A stretch of 64,000 nt of DNA, taken from the NCBI RefSeq assembly GCF_016907875.1, contig NZ_JAFBCU010000001.1, forward strand, positions 558,001 through 622,000. Reading direction: 5' to 3'. Below, in pieces: positions 52,970-61,684 of this stretch. Each line of letters starts with the position of its first letter. Position 1 is the first letter of the stretch. The position numbers and the translations under genes are program-made. This DNA comes from Arthrobacter roseus (GTDB taxonomy: Bacteria > Actinomycetota > Actinomycetes > Actinomycetales > Micrococcaceae). The notes under the pieces are model-generated. The model made no database searches. It saw nothing but the letters and a program-made list of their open reading frames with translations, and had not been told where the DNA came from.

Positions 52970-53809
52970 CTACATCTTCTGGTAGCGGGAGCGGACGGCG
53001 GAGAAGAGCCCGTAGCAAATAAGGCCGATTCCCACTGCTGCCAGCAGCCACAGGCCAAAGGGCTGATCGCGCAGAGACTTCAGAGCGCCGTCGAGCCCGG
53101 AAGACTGTTCGGGGTTCTGCTTGATGGTGGCAATGACGATCAACAAGCCCAAAATCATCAACGCAGCCCCTTTCGCGGAGTACCCCACGCGCCCCAGCCA
53201 GATGATCGCCGTACCCGCTGTACCTCGCGGCACACCCTCAAGGTTGACCTCGAAGCGCTTGGCGATACCGCTGAAGAGGTGGTAGCCACCGGCAATGAGG
53301 ACGCCGATGCCGACACCGACCAACAACACAGAGCCCGCCGTACTGGACATCAGGACGGAACTAGCCGAGCGCGCCGTCTGGTCGCTGTTTCCAGTGCCGC
53401 CGAACGCGTAGACGCTGAAGGTCACAGCGATAGCTGCGAAAACCACAGCCTTACTACCGGCGATGAGCTGTTTCTTGAGCCGCTTCTTCGTTTCCAGGCC
53501 CTTCCAATCGAAAATGACCTGCGCGATCAGGAACAGCGCCAGTGCAGCACAGCCAAGGAATCCGGCCCAGATAAGAAAAATCCCACCCGGGGTGCTCGCG
53601 AGTTGGCTCATGGCCCCACTCTGGTTCGCTTCTCCAGATTTACCGAGTGCAACTCGAAAGGCGATCACGCCGATGATCAAATGCAGCAGCCCCGTAGCGA
53701 CATAGCCCGCCCTCGCAACAACTTCAAAGCTCTTGGAGCCTACGGCAGTTTCCGCGGCGTTACCGGTTGTATCCGCTGCCTGCTTGGCCTGTCTGGTCTT
53801 CTTGCCCAC
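52970..53809 (-). CDS. DUF1206 six-helix membrane protein
   Basis: 279 residues from GTG 53809, chosen because AAGGAG lies 6 bases upstream; the longer open frame to 54016 overlaps the GNAT gene. Six membrane helices in three pairs, each pair opening with an aromatic/glycine 'ARAGYVATGLLHLIIG'-type motif (residues ~34, ~120 and ~205), which is the DUF1206 repeat. Function unknown. Starts 8 bases after the GNAT stop, so likely co-transcribed. Confidence 0.9.
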   Translation of the reverse strand: MGKKTRQAKQAADTTGNAAETAVGSKSFEVVARAGYVATGLLHLIIGVIAFRVALGKSGEANQSGAMSQLASTPGGIFLIWAGFLGCAALALFLIAQVIFDWKGLETKKRLKKQLIAGSKAVVFAAIAVTFSVYAFGGTGNSDQTARSASSVLMSSTAGSVLLVGVGIGVLIAGGYHLFSGIAKRFEVNLEGVPRGTAGTAIIWLGRVGYSAKGAALMILGLLIVIATIKQNPEQSSGLDGALKSLRDQPFGLWLLAAVGIGLICYGLFSAVRSRYQKM

Positions 53810-53817
53810 CGGTCTCC

Positions 53818-54348
53818 TTATGGTCGGCTTCCAATATAGCGTGGCGCCGCGGCGAGGCTGTGCCGAAAGGTCAGGGACGGTCCGTCGGTCTCCACAGGCA
53901 TGAATCCGCCATTGAGTAAGACGTTCTGCGAGGCAATATTGGGTTCCTCGGTGTGGGCGGTGAGGAATTCGACGTCGGGTTCCGCGGTGGCGAAACGAAC
54001 CAGGAGTCCCAGGCATTCGGTGGCGTATCCTCGCTTGCGGACGGATGGAACAATTCCGTAACCGATCTCCAGTTCACCGTCCATCACTGGCCCTTGAAAC
54101 CCGGCAGTTCCCACGACCTGCCCAGTCGCACGTTCCACCGCCAGATACGCGCCATAGCGGGGGAACTCCATGTCCATGGGAACGACGCGGGCAGCATCGA
54201 TGTCACCGGGCTGGGGGAAGTCATGTGCCCAATCTTCCTGCCGCTGATTGGTGGTCAACGAGGCCAGGTCCGACGTCGACAATCGCCTGAGGGCGATTTT
54301 TTCGCCGGAAAGTTCGTTGGCCGCTGCTGCCGGCTCCATGATGGTCAT
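53818..54348 (-). CDS. GNAT-family N-acetyltransferase (RimJ-like)
   Basis: 176 residues. 'KIALRRLSTSDLASLTTNQ', 'VVGTAGFQGPVMDGELEIGYGIVPSVRKRGYATE' features with CoA loop RKRGYATE, then 'LTAHTEEPNIASQNVLLNGGF' (conserved N of RimJ-type enzymes). Two ATGs are close together (54348 and 54339). Substrate unknown; related enzymes acetylate ribosomal proteins or small amines. Confidence 0.87.
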   Translation of the reverse strand: MTIMEPAAAANELSGEKIALRRLSTSDLASLTTNQRQEDWAHDFPQPGDIDAARVVPMDMEFPRYGAYLAVERATGQVVGTAGFQGPVMDGELEIGYGIVPSVRKRGYATECLGLLVRFATAEPDVEFLTAHTEEPNIASQNVLLNGGFMPVETDGPSLTFRHSLAAAPRYIGSRP

Positions 54349-54411
54349 AACGACTATTATCGCGGTACGGCCGGGGATCGAAGGTCAGGCTCGCAGGTCA
54401 ACGCGATTCAG

Positions 54412-54903
54412 TTACGGGGCAGGAAGATCATCTGGGCCGCACGTCTCGGAGCGGACGGGGACGCGGATGGAGACTTCTGAGGAGTTGCGGTCACTGGCGC
54501 TGAACTTTGCACCCCTTGCATCTTCGGCATGCGAGGAACGTACGGGCCCGGTCTGTTCGACGTCGGTCAGGTCCCCGAATTCGTGCTCGTTCAGCGCAGC
54601 CTGAAGGGCTTCCATCGAGGCTTCCTTGTTGTCCAGGAAAAGGTTGAGATCAATGGTTCTCGTGGGAAGGAACAGCACACATTCGCCGTCGTCCTGCAGC
54701 GAAAGTCTGGGGCCTACGTCGGCACCACCCATGGTGGCGTCTGGGTAGGCGTTCCCGAGTGAATCCTCAACGGCATCGAGAGCAGGGACGTAAAGGTCGA
54801 TGCTTTCAGCTGGTGAGAGCAGAGACTTCGGCTCTGTAACGCCCGATTGGCAGCCTGTCACGGCGAGTGCGGCGATAGCCAGCACCACGGGTAAACGCTT
54901 CAT
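54412..54903 (-). CDS. lipoprotein of unknown function
   Basis: 163 residues. A lipoprotein signal peptide with lipobox LAVTGC (Cys18) is followed by an acidic soluble domain with a pair of further cysteines (near 'GECVLFLP' and 'SETCGPDD'). No known domain recognised. Divergent from the WXG100-calpain gene with 140 bases between the starts, so the two may share regulation. Confidence 0.75.
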   Translation of the reverse strand: MKRLPVVLAIAALAVTGCQSGVTEPKSLLSPAESIDLYVPALDAVEDSLGNAYPDATMGGADVGPRLSLQDDGECVLFLPTRTIDLNLFLDNKEASMEALQAALNEHEFGDLTDVEQTGPVRSSHAEDARGAKFSASDRNSSEVSIRVPVRSETCGPDDLPAP

Positions 54904-55043
54904 CCAGTTACTCCCAGCTCGATTGACACCGGCTACAGCTTACCGAGGATCCTCTGCGGAGTTATGGGCAGTGCTCCCCATCGCGCCCGTTCTCGGGCAG
55001 CCGTAGTGTTGAGCAATCGTCAAGAATATGAGGGGAGCGCACC

Positions 55044-56075
55044 ATGGGTGAAATGCTCGGGGCCAACCCGGACCAGCTCCGAAGACTGGCCAAAGCTATG
55101 GGTGATGGGGCCGAGCAGCTGAGGTCGGTCACCATGACTCTGCAGAGTGTCGTCCAGGACGTACCCTGGGCCGGCGGTGATGCCAGCTCTTTGCGCGCCA
55201 GCTGGAAGTCCGCCCATGCCCCAAAACTGCTCAAGGCCCAGGCTTTGCTCAGTGAGAACGCTCAGTTGCTGCTCCGCCAGTCTGATGAGCAGGAGCGCGC
55301 GAGCACGTCGTCGAGTGGTGGAATCAGTGTCAGTGGTGGCAAAGATCTGCCCGGCAACCCGGATGCCGACTTTGACCACCAACCCTTTGGCGACATTTCA
55401 GAAGATTCGGGGGATATGGAATCCTCAGATATCTATCAGGGGCAGCTTGGCGACTGCTGGTTCCTGGCCGGATTGGGCGCCGTGGCATCCCAGGACCCAG
55501 AGTTCCTGGCCGAGCACATCACCCGCAACGACGACGGCACCTACACCGTGCAGTTCTATAAAGGCGGTGAACCCGTGGATATCACGGTTGAGGCCACCCG
55601 AGTTGAGGAATTTGCCCGCGGAGACAATGGAGTTGCCAACTACGCCACTGTGTATGAAAAGGCCGCTGCGGAGTTCTTTGGCGGCTCATACTCTGACATC
55701 GATGGTGACGATCCAGCCAAAGCGATCGAGGCCATCACAGGTCAGAACACGCGCACTGAAGGCGAGCTCAATTTCGACGATATCGAGGATCGGATGGCCG
55801 ACGGGCCGGTTGTCGCCGCCACTGAACAGGGCGAAGACGGCGGTTGGTACGACTTCTGGACGGACACGGTCGATGAGAAGCAGATCGTTGGCAATCACGC
55901 ATACATTGTGGAGGAGATCGCGGAGCGAGACGGCGAACGCATGATTCATCTGCGCAACCCCTGGGGACCCGACGGCGGTACGGCCTCTGATGGCGAGCAA
56001 AAAGTCGGCGATATCTGGCTGACCGAGCAGGAGTACCGAGAGAACTTTGCGAACATCAGCTCGGTCGACAAGTAG
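55044..56075 (+). CDS. calpain-type cysteine protease with N-terminal WXG100-like domain
   Basis: 343 residues. Residues 1-85 form a helical hairpin with W-A-G at 42-44 (WXG100/Esx-like), then a Ser/Gly linker (86-100). Residues ~105-340 are a calpain C2 peptidase core: oxyanion Q132 and catalytic C138 in 'QGQLGDCWFLAGLGAVAS', H285 in 'GNHAYIVEEI' and N305 in 'LRNPWG', so the triad is complete. The WXG100 part suggests export by a type VII system or recognition by one; no Esx core genes are in the window. The closest paralogue of the N-terminal domain is at 26117. An 87-residue gene follows 11 bases on. Confidence 0.88.
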   Translation: MGEMLGANPDQLRRLAKAMGDGAEQLRSVTMTLQSVVQDVPWAGGDASSLRASWKSAHAPKLLKAQALLSENAQLLLRQSDEQERASTSSSGGISVSGGKDLPGNPDADFDHQPFGDISEDSGDMESSDIYQGQLGDCWFLAGLGAVASQDPEFLAEHITRNDDGTYTVQFYKGGEPVDITVEATRVEEFARGDNGVANYATVYEKAAAEFFGGSYSDIDGDDPAKAIEAITGQNTRTEGELNFDDIEDRMADGPVVAATEQGEDGGWYDFWTDTVDEKQIVGNHAYIVEEIAERDGERMIHLRNPWGPDGGTASDGEQKVGDIWLTEQEYRENFANISSVDK

Positions 56076-56086
56076 GGGTGGCGGCA

Positions 56087-56350
56087 ATGAGTGAAACCGT
56101 TGAGTTGAAGCAGGGTTCGCAGCTGCGGGCCGGGAACGTCCTGATCGGGGCCATTCGGGTCGGTGAGCCCGGTGGTGTGCCCACGGTCCGCTTGGCATTG
56201 AGGGACGAGACAACGCAGGTTGTGGACCTCCAGATCGGCGAGTCCGCGCCCTTGGATGGCGAACGTAGCGTGACGCTCGTGGACGTCATTCGGCCGGACA
56301 AGTTGACCGGCGAAGGCCACGGTGCCGCCGTTCTCGAGCTGGACGACTAG
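56087..56350 (+). CDS. small partner protein downstream of the calpain gene
   Basis: 87 residues from ATG 56087 (frame opens at 56078). An all-beta pattern: 'VELKQGSQLRAGNVLIGAIRV', 'VPTVRLALRDETTQVVDLQIG' and 'GERSVTLVDVIRPDKL', with no signal peptide or membrane helix. No family recognised. Its position directly behind the protease, in the same likely transcript, fits an inhibitor/immunity protein or a chaperone; this is inference. Confidence 0.65.
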   Translation: MSETVELKQGSQLRAGNVLIGAIRVGEPGGVPTVRLALRDETTQVVDLQIGESAPLDGERSVTLVDVIRPDKLTGEGHGAAVLELDD

Positions 56351-56403
56351 CTGCCCTGCCCCGCCCCGCCCCGCCCTCTACCCGACCTGCGCCCCCACCC
56401 CCA

Positions 56404-56464
56404 ATCGACTCTGCATTAGATGCTCTTCTCACGCCGTGAGAACCTCATCTAGTGCAGAGTCGAT
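56404..56464. repeat. 61-bp nested palindrome, left copy
   Basis: ATCGACTCTGCATTAGATG (56404-56422) pairs with CATCTAGTGCAGAGTCGAT (56446-56464) with one mismatch; inside, TTCTCAC (56426-56432) pairs with GTGAGAA (56436-56442). Its inverse complement closely matches the palindrome at 57508-57568, so the two are inverted copies bracketing one gene. Preceded by a C-rich tract (56354-56403). Confidence 0.85.
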
Positions 56465-56570
56465 GGTGTCCTGTGGATAACTCAGGATCCCTGATGCGGA
56501 AATTAGCCATACTCTCCCTACGCGCTATCCGGAACCGTTACCCGCTGCACTGACCACTGGTTCGTTCACC

Positions 56571-57503
56571 GTGTCCGAGTCAGACGCTTTCGACGTCAGC
56601 CGCAGCCGTCTTCGCAGCTCCGGCCTTCTCTATGTGGCCCGCGGAATTAGAGCTGCCAGCGGTAACGAGCTACAGCACGACGACGACGGCCCGGCCCCCC
56701 GGGTTCCGCAAGAGAGTGCAGGGGTTGCCTCAGCACACGTTGGAGCATTCACGCGGGTTACGAGCCACAGCGCAGCATCGCACCGTACCGCTGGCGCAGT
56801 CTGGGGACTGTTCCACTACACATGTCAGGGAGAGCAAGCCATGATTCACATTTCCAGACCCGAAGGAAAATCGGCACCGAGGCGCACGAAAGTCATCGGT
56901 CACTGCAGCAAACTGTACGACGACGAAATCACCACTGTTGACGGCATCCGGGTGACCACTCGCGAGCGAACATGGCTGGACCTTGCGGAAATGCTGAGTG
57001 TCGATGAACTGGTGGTGGTCGTGGACCAGTTGATCCGCGTTCCCCGCCTCATTTATGAGGGCCGCTATGATCCGTACTGCACCAAGGCGGACCTTCAGGC
57101 CATGATCGATCGCCATCCCGGGAAGCGGGGTATCCGCACGGCCCGGGCCTCTCTGGAGTTGGGCCGCGTGGGTTCCGACTCTCCACCGGAAACCATGCTT
57201 CGTCTGGCGTTGGACCGGGCTGGCCTCCCGACGCCGCAGCTGAATGTCGCCATTGTTGATCCGAGTAGTATCAAGCATCACGAACCGGATATTTCCTACG
57301 CCGATTATCTAGTCTGCGTTGAATATGAAGGGGCGGGACATAACGAGGAACGACAGGTGGACAGGGACATCGGCCGTGAAGAACGTTGCCGCGACCTGGG
57401 GTGGACGGAGGTCCGGATCTCCAAGCGACACATGGCCAACGATGCCCGAGCGGCTGTGATCAAGGTCCGCGACGCACTGATAGCAAACGGCTGGCGACCT
57501 TAA
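56571..57503 (+). CDS. DUF559 / AbiEi-type protein with endonuclease-like C-terminal domain
   Basis: 310 residues from GTG 56571. The N-terminal part ('DVSRSRLRSSGLLYVARGIR', 'SHSAASHRTAGAVWGL') resembles the AbiEi antitoxin/transcriptional-regulator-like region, and 'DGIRVTTRERTWLDLAEML' is the family centre. The C-terminal ~90 residues have the Vsr/DUF559 nuclease-like pattern: 'ADYLVCVEYEGAGHNEERQV' with acidic catalytic candidates (D, E), then 'DIGREERCRDLGWTEVRISK'. The frame runs upstream with recognisable sequence but no start, suggesting an N-terminal rearrangement. No AbiEii toxin gene adjoins it. Bracketed by inverted 61-bp palindromes. Confidence 0.7.
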   Translation: MSESDAFDVSRSRLRSSGLLYVARGIRAASGNELQHDDDGPAPRVPQESAGVASAHVGAFTRVTSHSAASHRTAGAVWGLFHYTCQGEQAMIHISRPEGKSAPRRTKVIGHCSKLYDDEITTVDGIRVTTRERTWLDLAEMLSVDELVVVVDQLIRVPRLIYEGRYDPYCTKADLQAMIDRHPGKRGIRTARASLELGRVGSDSPPETMLRLALDRAGLPTPQLNVAIVDPSSIKHHEPDISYADYLVCVEYEGAGHNEERQVDRDIGREERCRDLGWTEVRISKRHMANDARAAVIKVRDALIANGWRP

Positions 57504-57507
57504 CGCA

Positions 57508-57568
57508 ATCGACTCTGCAGTAGATGAGGTTCTCGCGGAGCGAGAAGAGCATCTACTGCAGAGTCGAT
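57508..57568. repeat. 61-bp nested palindrome, right copy
   Basis: ATCGACTCTGCAGTAGATG (57508-57526) pairs perfectly over 19 bases with CATCTACTGCAGAGTCGAT (57550-57568); inside, TTCTCGC (57530-57536) pairs with GCGAGAA (57540-57546). It begins 4 bases after the DUF559 stop and ends 7 bases before the purL stop, so it may also act as a bidirectional terminator. It is an inverted copy of 56404-56464. Confidence 0.85.
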
Positions 57569-57575
57569 GAGGAAT

Positions 57576-59873
57576 TTAGCCGAAGTACTTGGGCAGCGTC
57601 CCCTCGTGTGCTTCGCGCAGCTCGTCCAACGGCAGGGAGAAATGACCCTGAACATCCAGGGCGTCGTTTGTCGTGTCCACAACTCCTACCCGAATGAACG
57701 GGAAGCGACGGGCCGTACACATGTCCTTGAACCGGACCTCTTCCGAGCGAGGGACGCCCACGACCGCCCGAGCCTGTGATTCGCTGAAGAGCGCGGTGAA
57801 AGCATCGACGCCATCGCGCTCACACAGTTCGTCAATGCCGATTCGAGCCCCGACACCGAACCGCAGAGCGGACTCCGACAGGGCAGCAGCAAGGCCGCCC
57901 TCCGAGAGGTCGTGTGCGGAGTCGATCATGCCGTCGCGCGAGGAATTGATGAGGATCGCAGCAAGAGTCTGCTCTGCGTCCAGATCCACGATGGGCGGCT
58001 GTCCACCGAGGTGACCGCGCAGGTTGGCCCACTCGGAGCCGTCCAGTTCCTCGCGGGTGGTGCCCAGCAGATAGATGGCCTGTCCGTCTTCACGCCAGCC
58101 CGACGGCGTGCGCCGGGTAACGTCGTCGAACACGCCGAGCACGCCGACGACGGGAGTGGGATGGATGCCGACCCCGCCGGTCTGGTTGTACAGGGAGACG
58201 TTGCCGCCGGTGACGGGCACGCCGAGCTCCTGACAGGCATCGGCCAGACCGCGAACGGTCTCGGCGAACTGCCACATGATCTCGGGGTCTTCGGGCGAAC
58301 CGAAGTTGAGGCAGTCCGTCACCGCGAGCGGTTTGGCGCCGGACGTTGCCACATTTCGGTAGGCCTCGGCGAGGGCCGCCCGTGCACCCTCGTAGGGGTT
58401 CAGGTAGGAGTAGCGGGCGTTGCAGTCCGTGGAAATGGCTATGCCGAGCCCGGTTTCTTCGTCGACGCGCACCACACCGGCGTCGTCGGGCATGGCCATG
58501 GCCGTGTTGCCCTGCACGTAGCGGTCATACTGGCGGGTGATCCAGTCCTTGGAACACATGTTGGGTGAGGCCATGAGCTCCAGGACAGCAGCCCGCAGTT
58601 CGTCGCTGGTGGCCGGGCGGTCGCCGTCGAACGTGTGGAGTTGAAGGGCGTCCAACCATTCGGGACGGTGATACGGCCGCTCGTAAACGGGGCCGTCGTG
58701 GGCAACGGTCCGTGGGTTGACGTCGACGATGGTTTCGCCTGCCCAGTCGATGATGAGGCGTCCGGTGCCGGTCACTTCGCCGAGCCAGGAGTATTCGACG
58801 TTCCACTTGTCCATGATCGATTCGAACGCGGCCATATTCTCCGGTGTGACGACCGCCATCATGCGTTCCTGCGATTCGGACATGAGGATCTCGCCGGGAG
58901 TGAGTGAAGGGTCACGCAGGAGCACATTGGTCAGTTCAACGTGCATACCGCCGTCGCCGTTGGAAGCGAGTTCCGAGGTGGCGCAGGAAATGCCGGCCGC
59001 GCCAAGGTCCTGGATGCCTTCCACCACGGAGGCTTTGAAGAGCTCCAGGCAGCACTCGATGAGAACCTTCTCGGCGAATGGATCGCCCACCTGAACGGCT
59101 GGCCGCTTGGAGGGCTTGGTGTCATCGAAGCTCTCTGAAGCCAGTACCGATGCTCCGCCGATACCGTCTCCGCCAGTGCGGGCGCCGAAGAGCACTACCT
59201 TGTTTCCGGCACCCGAGGCGTTGGCCAACCGGATGTCCTCGTGGCGGAGCACGCCCACAGCCAGCGCGTTGACCAGTGGGTTGCCCTGATAAACGGAGTC
59301 GAAGACCACTTCGCCGCCGATGTTGGGTAGGCCCAGGGAGTTGCCGTAGCCGCCGATGCCCGCAACCACGCCGTGTACTACGCGTGCGGTGTCCGGATGG
59401 TCGATCGCGCCAAAGCGCAGCGGGTCCATGACTGCGACAGGGCGGGCGCCCATGGAAATGATGTCGCGGACAATACCGCCGACGCCGGTGGCGGCGCCCT
59501 GGTAAGGCTCCACCATGGAGGGATGGTTGTGGGATTCGACCTTGAAGGTCACGGCCCAGCCGTCGCCAATATCCACGACTCCGGCATTCTCGCCAATACC
59601 GACGAGGAGGTGTTCCTTCATCTTTTCGGTGACTTTGTCGCCGAACTGGCCAAGGTGAACTTTGGAGGACTTGTAGGAGCAGTGCTCGGACCACATGACC
59701 GAGTACATGGCGAGTTCCGCTGCAGTGGGCCGACGACCGAGAATTTCATTGATCCGGGCAAACTCGTTGTCCTTCAACCCGAGCTCGGCCCAGGGCAGTT
59801 CCGTTTCCGGAGTCCCTGCCGCGTGGTCCACGGTGTCGATATTGAACTGCTGTCCGGTTGCTTCCGAGCTCAC
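57576..59873 (-). CDS. purL: phosphoribosylformylglycinamidine synthase, large subunit
   Basis: 765 residues from GTG 59873, which overlaps the purQ stop (GTGA); the longer open frame to 60254 lies inside purQ. Small-type PurL, so it needs PurQ and PurS. Motifs: '[12 protein letters not shown]', '[23 protein letters not shown]', '[17 protein letters not shown]'-type, and '[18 protein letters not shown]'. Converts FGAR to FGAM with ATP. Last gene of purS-purQ-purL. Confidence 0.97.
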   Translation of the reverse strand: MSSEATGQQFNIDTVDHAAGTPETELPWAELGLKDNEFARINEILGRRPTAAELAMYSVMWSEHCSYKSSKVHLGQFGDKVTEKMKEHLLVGIGENAGVVDIGDGWAVTFKVESHNHPSMVEPYQGAATGVGGIVRDIISMGARPVAVMDPLRFGAIDHPDTARVVHGVVAGIGGYGNSLGLPNIGGEVVFDSVYQGNPLVNALAVGVLRHEDIRLANASGAGNKVVLFGARTGGDGIGGASVLASESFDDTKPSKRPAVQVGDPFAEKVLIECCLELFKASVVEGIQDLGAAGISCATSELASNGDGGMHVELTNVLLRDPSLTPGEILMSESQERMMAVVTPENMAAFESIMDKWNVEYSWLGEVTGTGRLIIDWAGETIVDVNPRTVAHDGPVYERPYHRPEWLDALQLHTFDGDRPATSDELRAAVLELMASPNMCSKDWITRQYDRYVQGNTAMAMPDDAGVVRVDEETGLGIAISTDCNARYSYLNPYEGARAALAEAYRNVATSGAKPLAVTDCLNFGSPEDPEIMWQFAETVRGLADACQELGVPVTGGNVSLYNQTGGVGIHPTPVVGVLGVFDDVTRRTPSGWREDGQAIYLLGTTREELDGSEWANLRGHLGGQPPIVDLDAEQTLAAILINSSRDGMIDSAHDLSEGGLAAALSESALRFGVGARIGIDELCERDGVDAFTALFSESQARAVVGVPRSEEVRFKDMCTARRFPFIRVGVVDTTNDALDVQGHFSLPLDELREAHEGTLPKYFG

Positions 59874-60655
59874 GCCTTGGACCCCACAATCGTCTTCAGT
59901 ACAGAGGTAAAAATAGCCAGTCCGTCTAGTCCGCCGCGGAGTTCCACGGGGCCCGTCGCTGATGTGTCGGGGCCGAATCCGGCTTCGACGGCGTGCTCGG
60001 GGTGCGGCATGAGGCCGACGACGTTGCCGGCGGAATTGCTGATTCCGGCGATGTCTCGGCGCGATCCGTTGGGATTGTGGTCTACGTAGCGGAACACGAC
60101 GCGGCCCTCGCCTTCGAGCTCGTCGAGGGTTTTCTCGTCGGCGACGTACTGGCCCTCCTGGTTTTTGAGGGGGACCACGAGCTCGGCGCCGGCTTCGAAG
60201 CTGGACGTCCACGCCGTGGTGTTGTTCTCCACGCGCAGCCGCTGGTCGCGGCACATGAACTGGAGGTGATCATTCTTGATCATGGAACCGGGCAGTAGAT
60301 GTGCTTCGGTGAGGATCTGAAACCCGTTGCAGATGCCAAGGACCGGCATCTTTGCGTCCGAGTTCGCGGCGTCGATGATCCTGTCCATCAGGGGGGAGAA
60401 ACGGGAGATTGCTCCTGCACGGAGATAGTCGCCGTAGGAAAAACCGCCGGGGATGATGACGGCGTCGACGTCGTAGAGTTTCGAGTCCGCATGCCAGAGC
60501 GGGACTGCGGTTCCGCCGGAAAGACGGACGGCGCGGGCGGCATCCCGATCATCGAGCGATCCCGGGAAGGTGACAATCCCAACGCGGGCGTCCGTGAGGT
60601 CTTGTCCTGCGTCATTTGCGGTGTAGCTGCCGATCAGGGGTGTTTCCGTGTTCAC
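59870..60655 (-). CDS. purQ: phosphoribosylformylglycinamidine synthase, glutaminase subunit
   Basis: 261 residues from GTG 60655, overlapping the purS stop by 4 bases. Class I glutamine amidotransferase with nucleophile Cys in '[12 protein letters not shown]', His/Glu in 'MPHPEHAVE', plus '[15 protein letters not shown]'. The first ~20 residues form a short extension relative to the usual ~230. Supplies ammonia to PurL. Confidence 0.97.
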   Translation of the reverse strand: MNTETPLIGSYTANDAGQDLTDARVGIVTFPGSLDDRDAARAVRLSGGTAVPLWHADSKLYDVDAVIIPGGFSYGDYLRAGAISRFSPLMDRIIDAANSDAKMPVLGICNGFQILTEAHLLPGSMIKNDHLQFMCRDQRLRVENNTTAWTSSFEAGAELVVPLKNQEGQYVADEKTLDELEGEGRVVFRYVDHNPNGSRRDIAGISNSAGNVVGLMPHPEHAVEAGFGPDTSATGPVELRGGLDGLAIFTSVLKTIVGSKA

Positions 60656-60924
60656 TCGACGTCACCTGCCGCGGCGTCAACGATCCACTCCACTCGAGTG
60701 ACGTCTTCGATGACCGGGTTGGACAGAAGGGTGGTTGCTGCGGTCCGTGCTTTATCCAATGCCTCTTGGGTGGCTTCGCCATCGACGGTCAGCTCAAAGC
60801 GTTTGCCCTGGCGGACCTCAACGAAGCCGTATAGGCCTAGACGAGGCAGCGCTCCGGCAATGGCTTTTCCCTGGGGATCGAGGATTTCGGGTTTGGGCAT
60901 GACGTCGACGACGATCCGGGGCAT
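60652..60924 (-). CDS. purS: phosphoribosylformylglycinamidine synthase, PurS subunit
   Basis: 90 residues; family pattern 'RIVVDVMPKPEILDPQGKAI', 'GFVEVRQGKRFELTVDG' and a C-terminal 'VIEDVTRVEWIVDAA'. It bridges PurQ and PurL. First gene of the overlapping trio, with AGGAG before the ATG. Confidence 0.96.
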   Translation of the reverse strand: MPRIVVDVMPKPEILDPQGKAIAGALPRLGLYGFVEVRQGKRFELTVDGEATQEALDKARTAATTLLSNPVIEDVTRVEWIVDAAAGDVE

Positions 60925-61079
60925 TTAGGGCAACTCCTGTAACTGAAGTGGTTCTCGACCGATTAAATGCGGTAGCCCGGGGAAATGCCGTCTCACGCTG
61001 GAAATCAGGTGTCAGCGCTCCGCGAGCTTGCCCCTACATCCTATCCGGGAAATGCGCGGTCCGTAATTCTCTGTCCGGC

Positions 61080-61637
61080 TCAGGATGCGCCGCCGGCACC
61101 GAGGATTGGTTCCATGGCATCCCAGCGGGAAATCTCGCAGCCGTCGGTCAGTGAGAACGACGCCGAGACTTGCTGATCGTTGATGGTGCCAGAGACCTTG
61201 GCAGTCTGCGGGCCGCCGTACTGCTGGGTGCACATCTTGTTTGGGTCTGGTTTCAGCTGGAAGAATTCGGTTCCCAGCTCCAGGACTCGAACGCAGGCGC
61301 CTTTGCCGTTGAAGAGCGTGGTGGCGGGGTCGACGGCGTTGTCGCTGCAGGCGAGAACGTAATCCTTTGATTCGGCGTCGGCTGTGGCTTTGATGGAGAC
61401 GGTGAGGTCCACGGTGCCGTCCGGAATGACTGAGCTTGAGGGGGATGGCGAGGCCGTTGCTGTGGCGGGTCCCCCTGTGGCCGGAGCTGGGATTCGACTA
61501 CTGGTGACGTTGCTTGGAGATTCTGCGGGTTCCGAGGCAGGTGTTCCTCCTCCGGATGTCCCGCATGCTGCCAACGCGAATGTCATGATGCCCGCTGCAA
61601 GTACTGTCCGGACCACCGTCCGCGATATGAATTCCAT
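61080..61637 (-). CDS. lipoprotein with a Streptomyces-subtilisin-inhibitor (SSI)-like domain
   Basis: 185 residues. Signal peptide with lipobox LAAC (Cys25), then a Ser/Pro/Thr-rich linker to about 70, then a ~110-residue domain. Its four cysteines, C97, C115, C136 and C167, have the spacing 18-21-31; classical SSI has 15-21-30, which strongly suggests the same two-disulfide fold. By alignment the reactive loop is 'MCTQQYGGP', placing P1 at Q138 instead of the Met/Lys of SSI. Thus a membrane-anchored protease inhibitor on the outside of the cell. A subtilase gene starts 1.25 kb away, divergent. Confidence 0.7.
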   Translation of the reverse strand: MEFISRTVVRTVLAAGIMTFALAACGTSGGGTPASEPAESPSNVTSSRIPAPATGGPATATASPSPSSSVIPDGTVDLTVSIKATADAESKDYVLACSDNAVDPATTLFNGKGACVRVLELGTEFFQLKPDPNKMCTQQYGGPQTAKVSGTINDQQVSASFSLTDGCEISRWDAMEPILGAGGAS

Positions 61638-61684
61638 GGAAACCTCCTCGTTTGCCTGATACCCAGCCTAACGAGTGGCTGAGC

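Noticed and set aside
56350-56403. C-rich tract after the calpain partner gene as a possible terminator or origin
   Set aside because: It has no dyad symmetry or T-run and is best seen as low-complexity sequence next to the palindrome.
57569-57575. Toxin gene (AbiEii) partner for the AbiEi-like protein
   Set aside because: The gene is followed at once by the palindrome and purL, and preceded by the calpain operon; there is no nucleotidyltransferase gene, so a complete AbiE system is absent.
59874-60254. Upstream extension of purL
   Set aside because: It lies inside purQ and is arginine-rich shadow sequence; the GTGA overlap at 59873 is the normal start.
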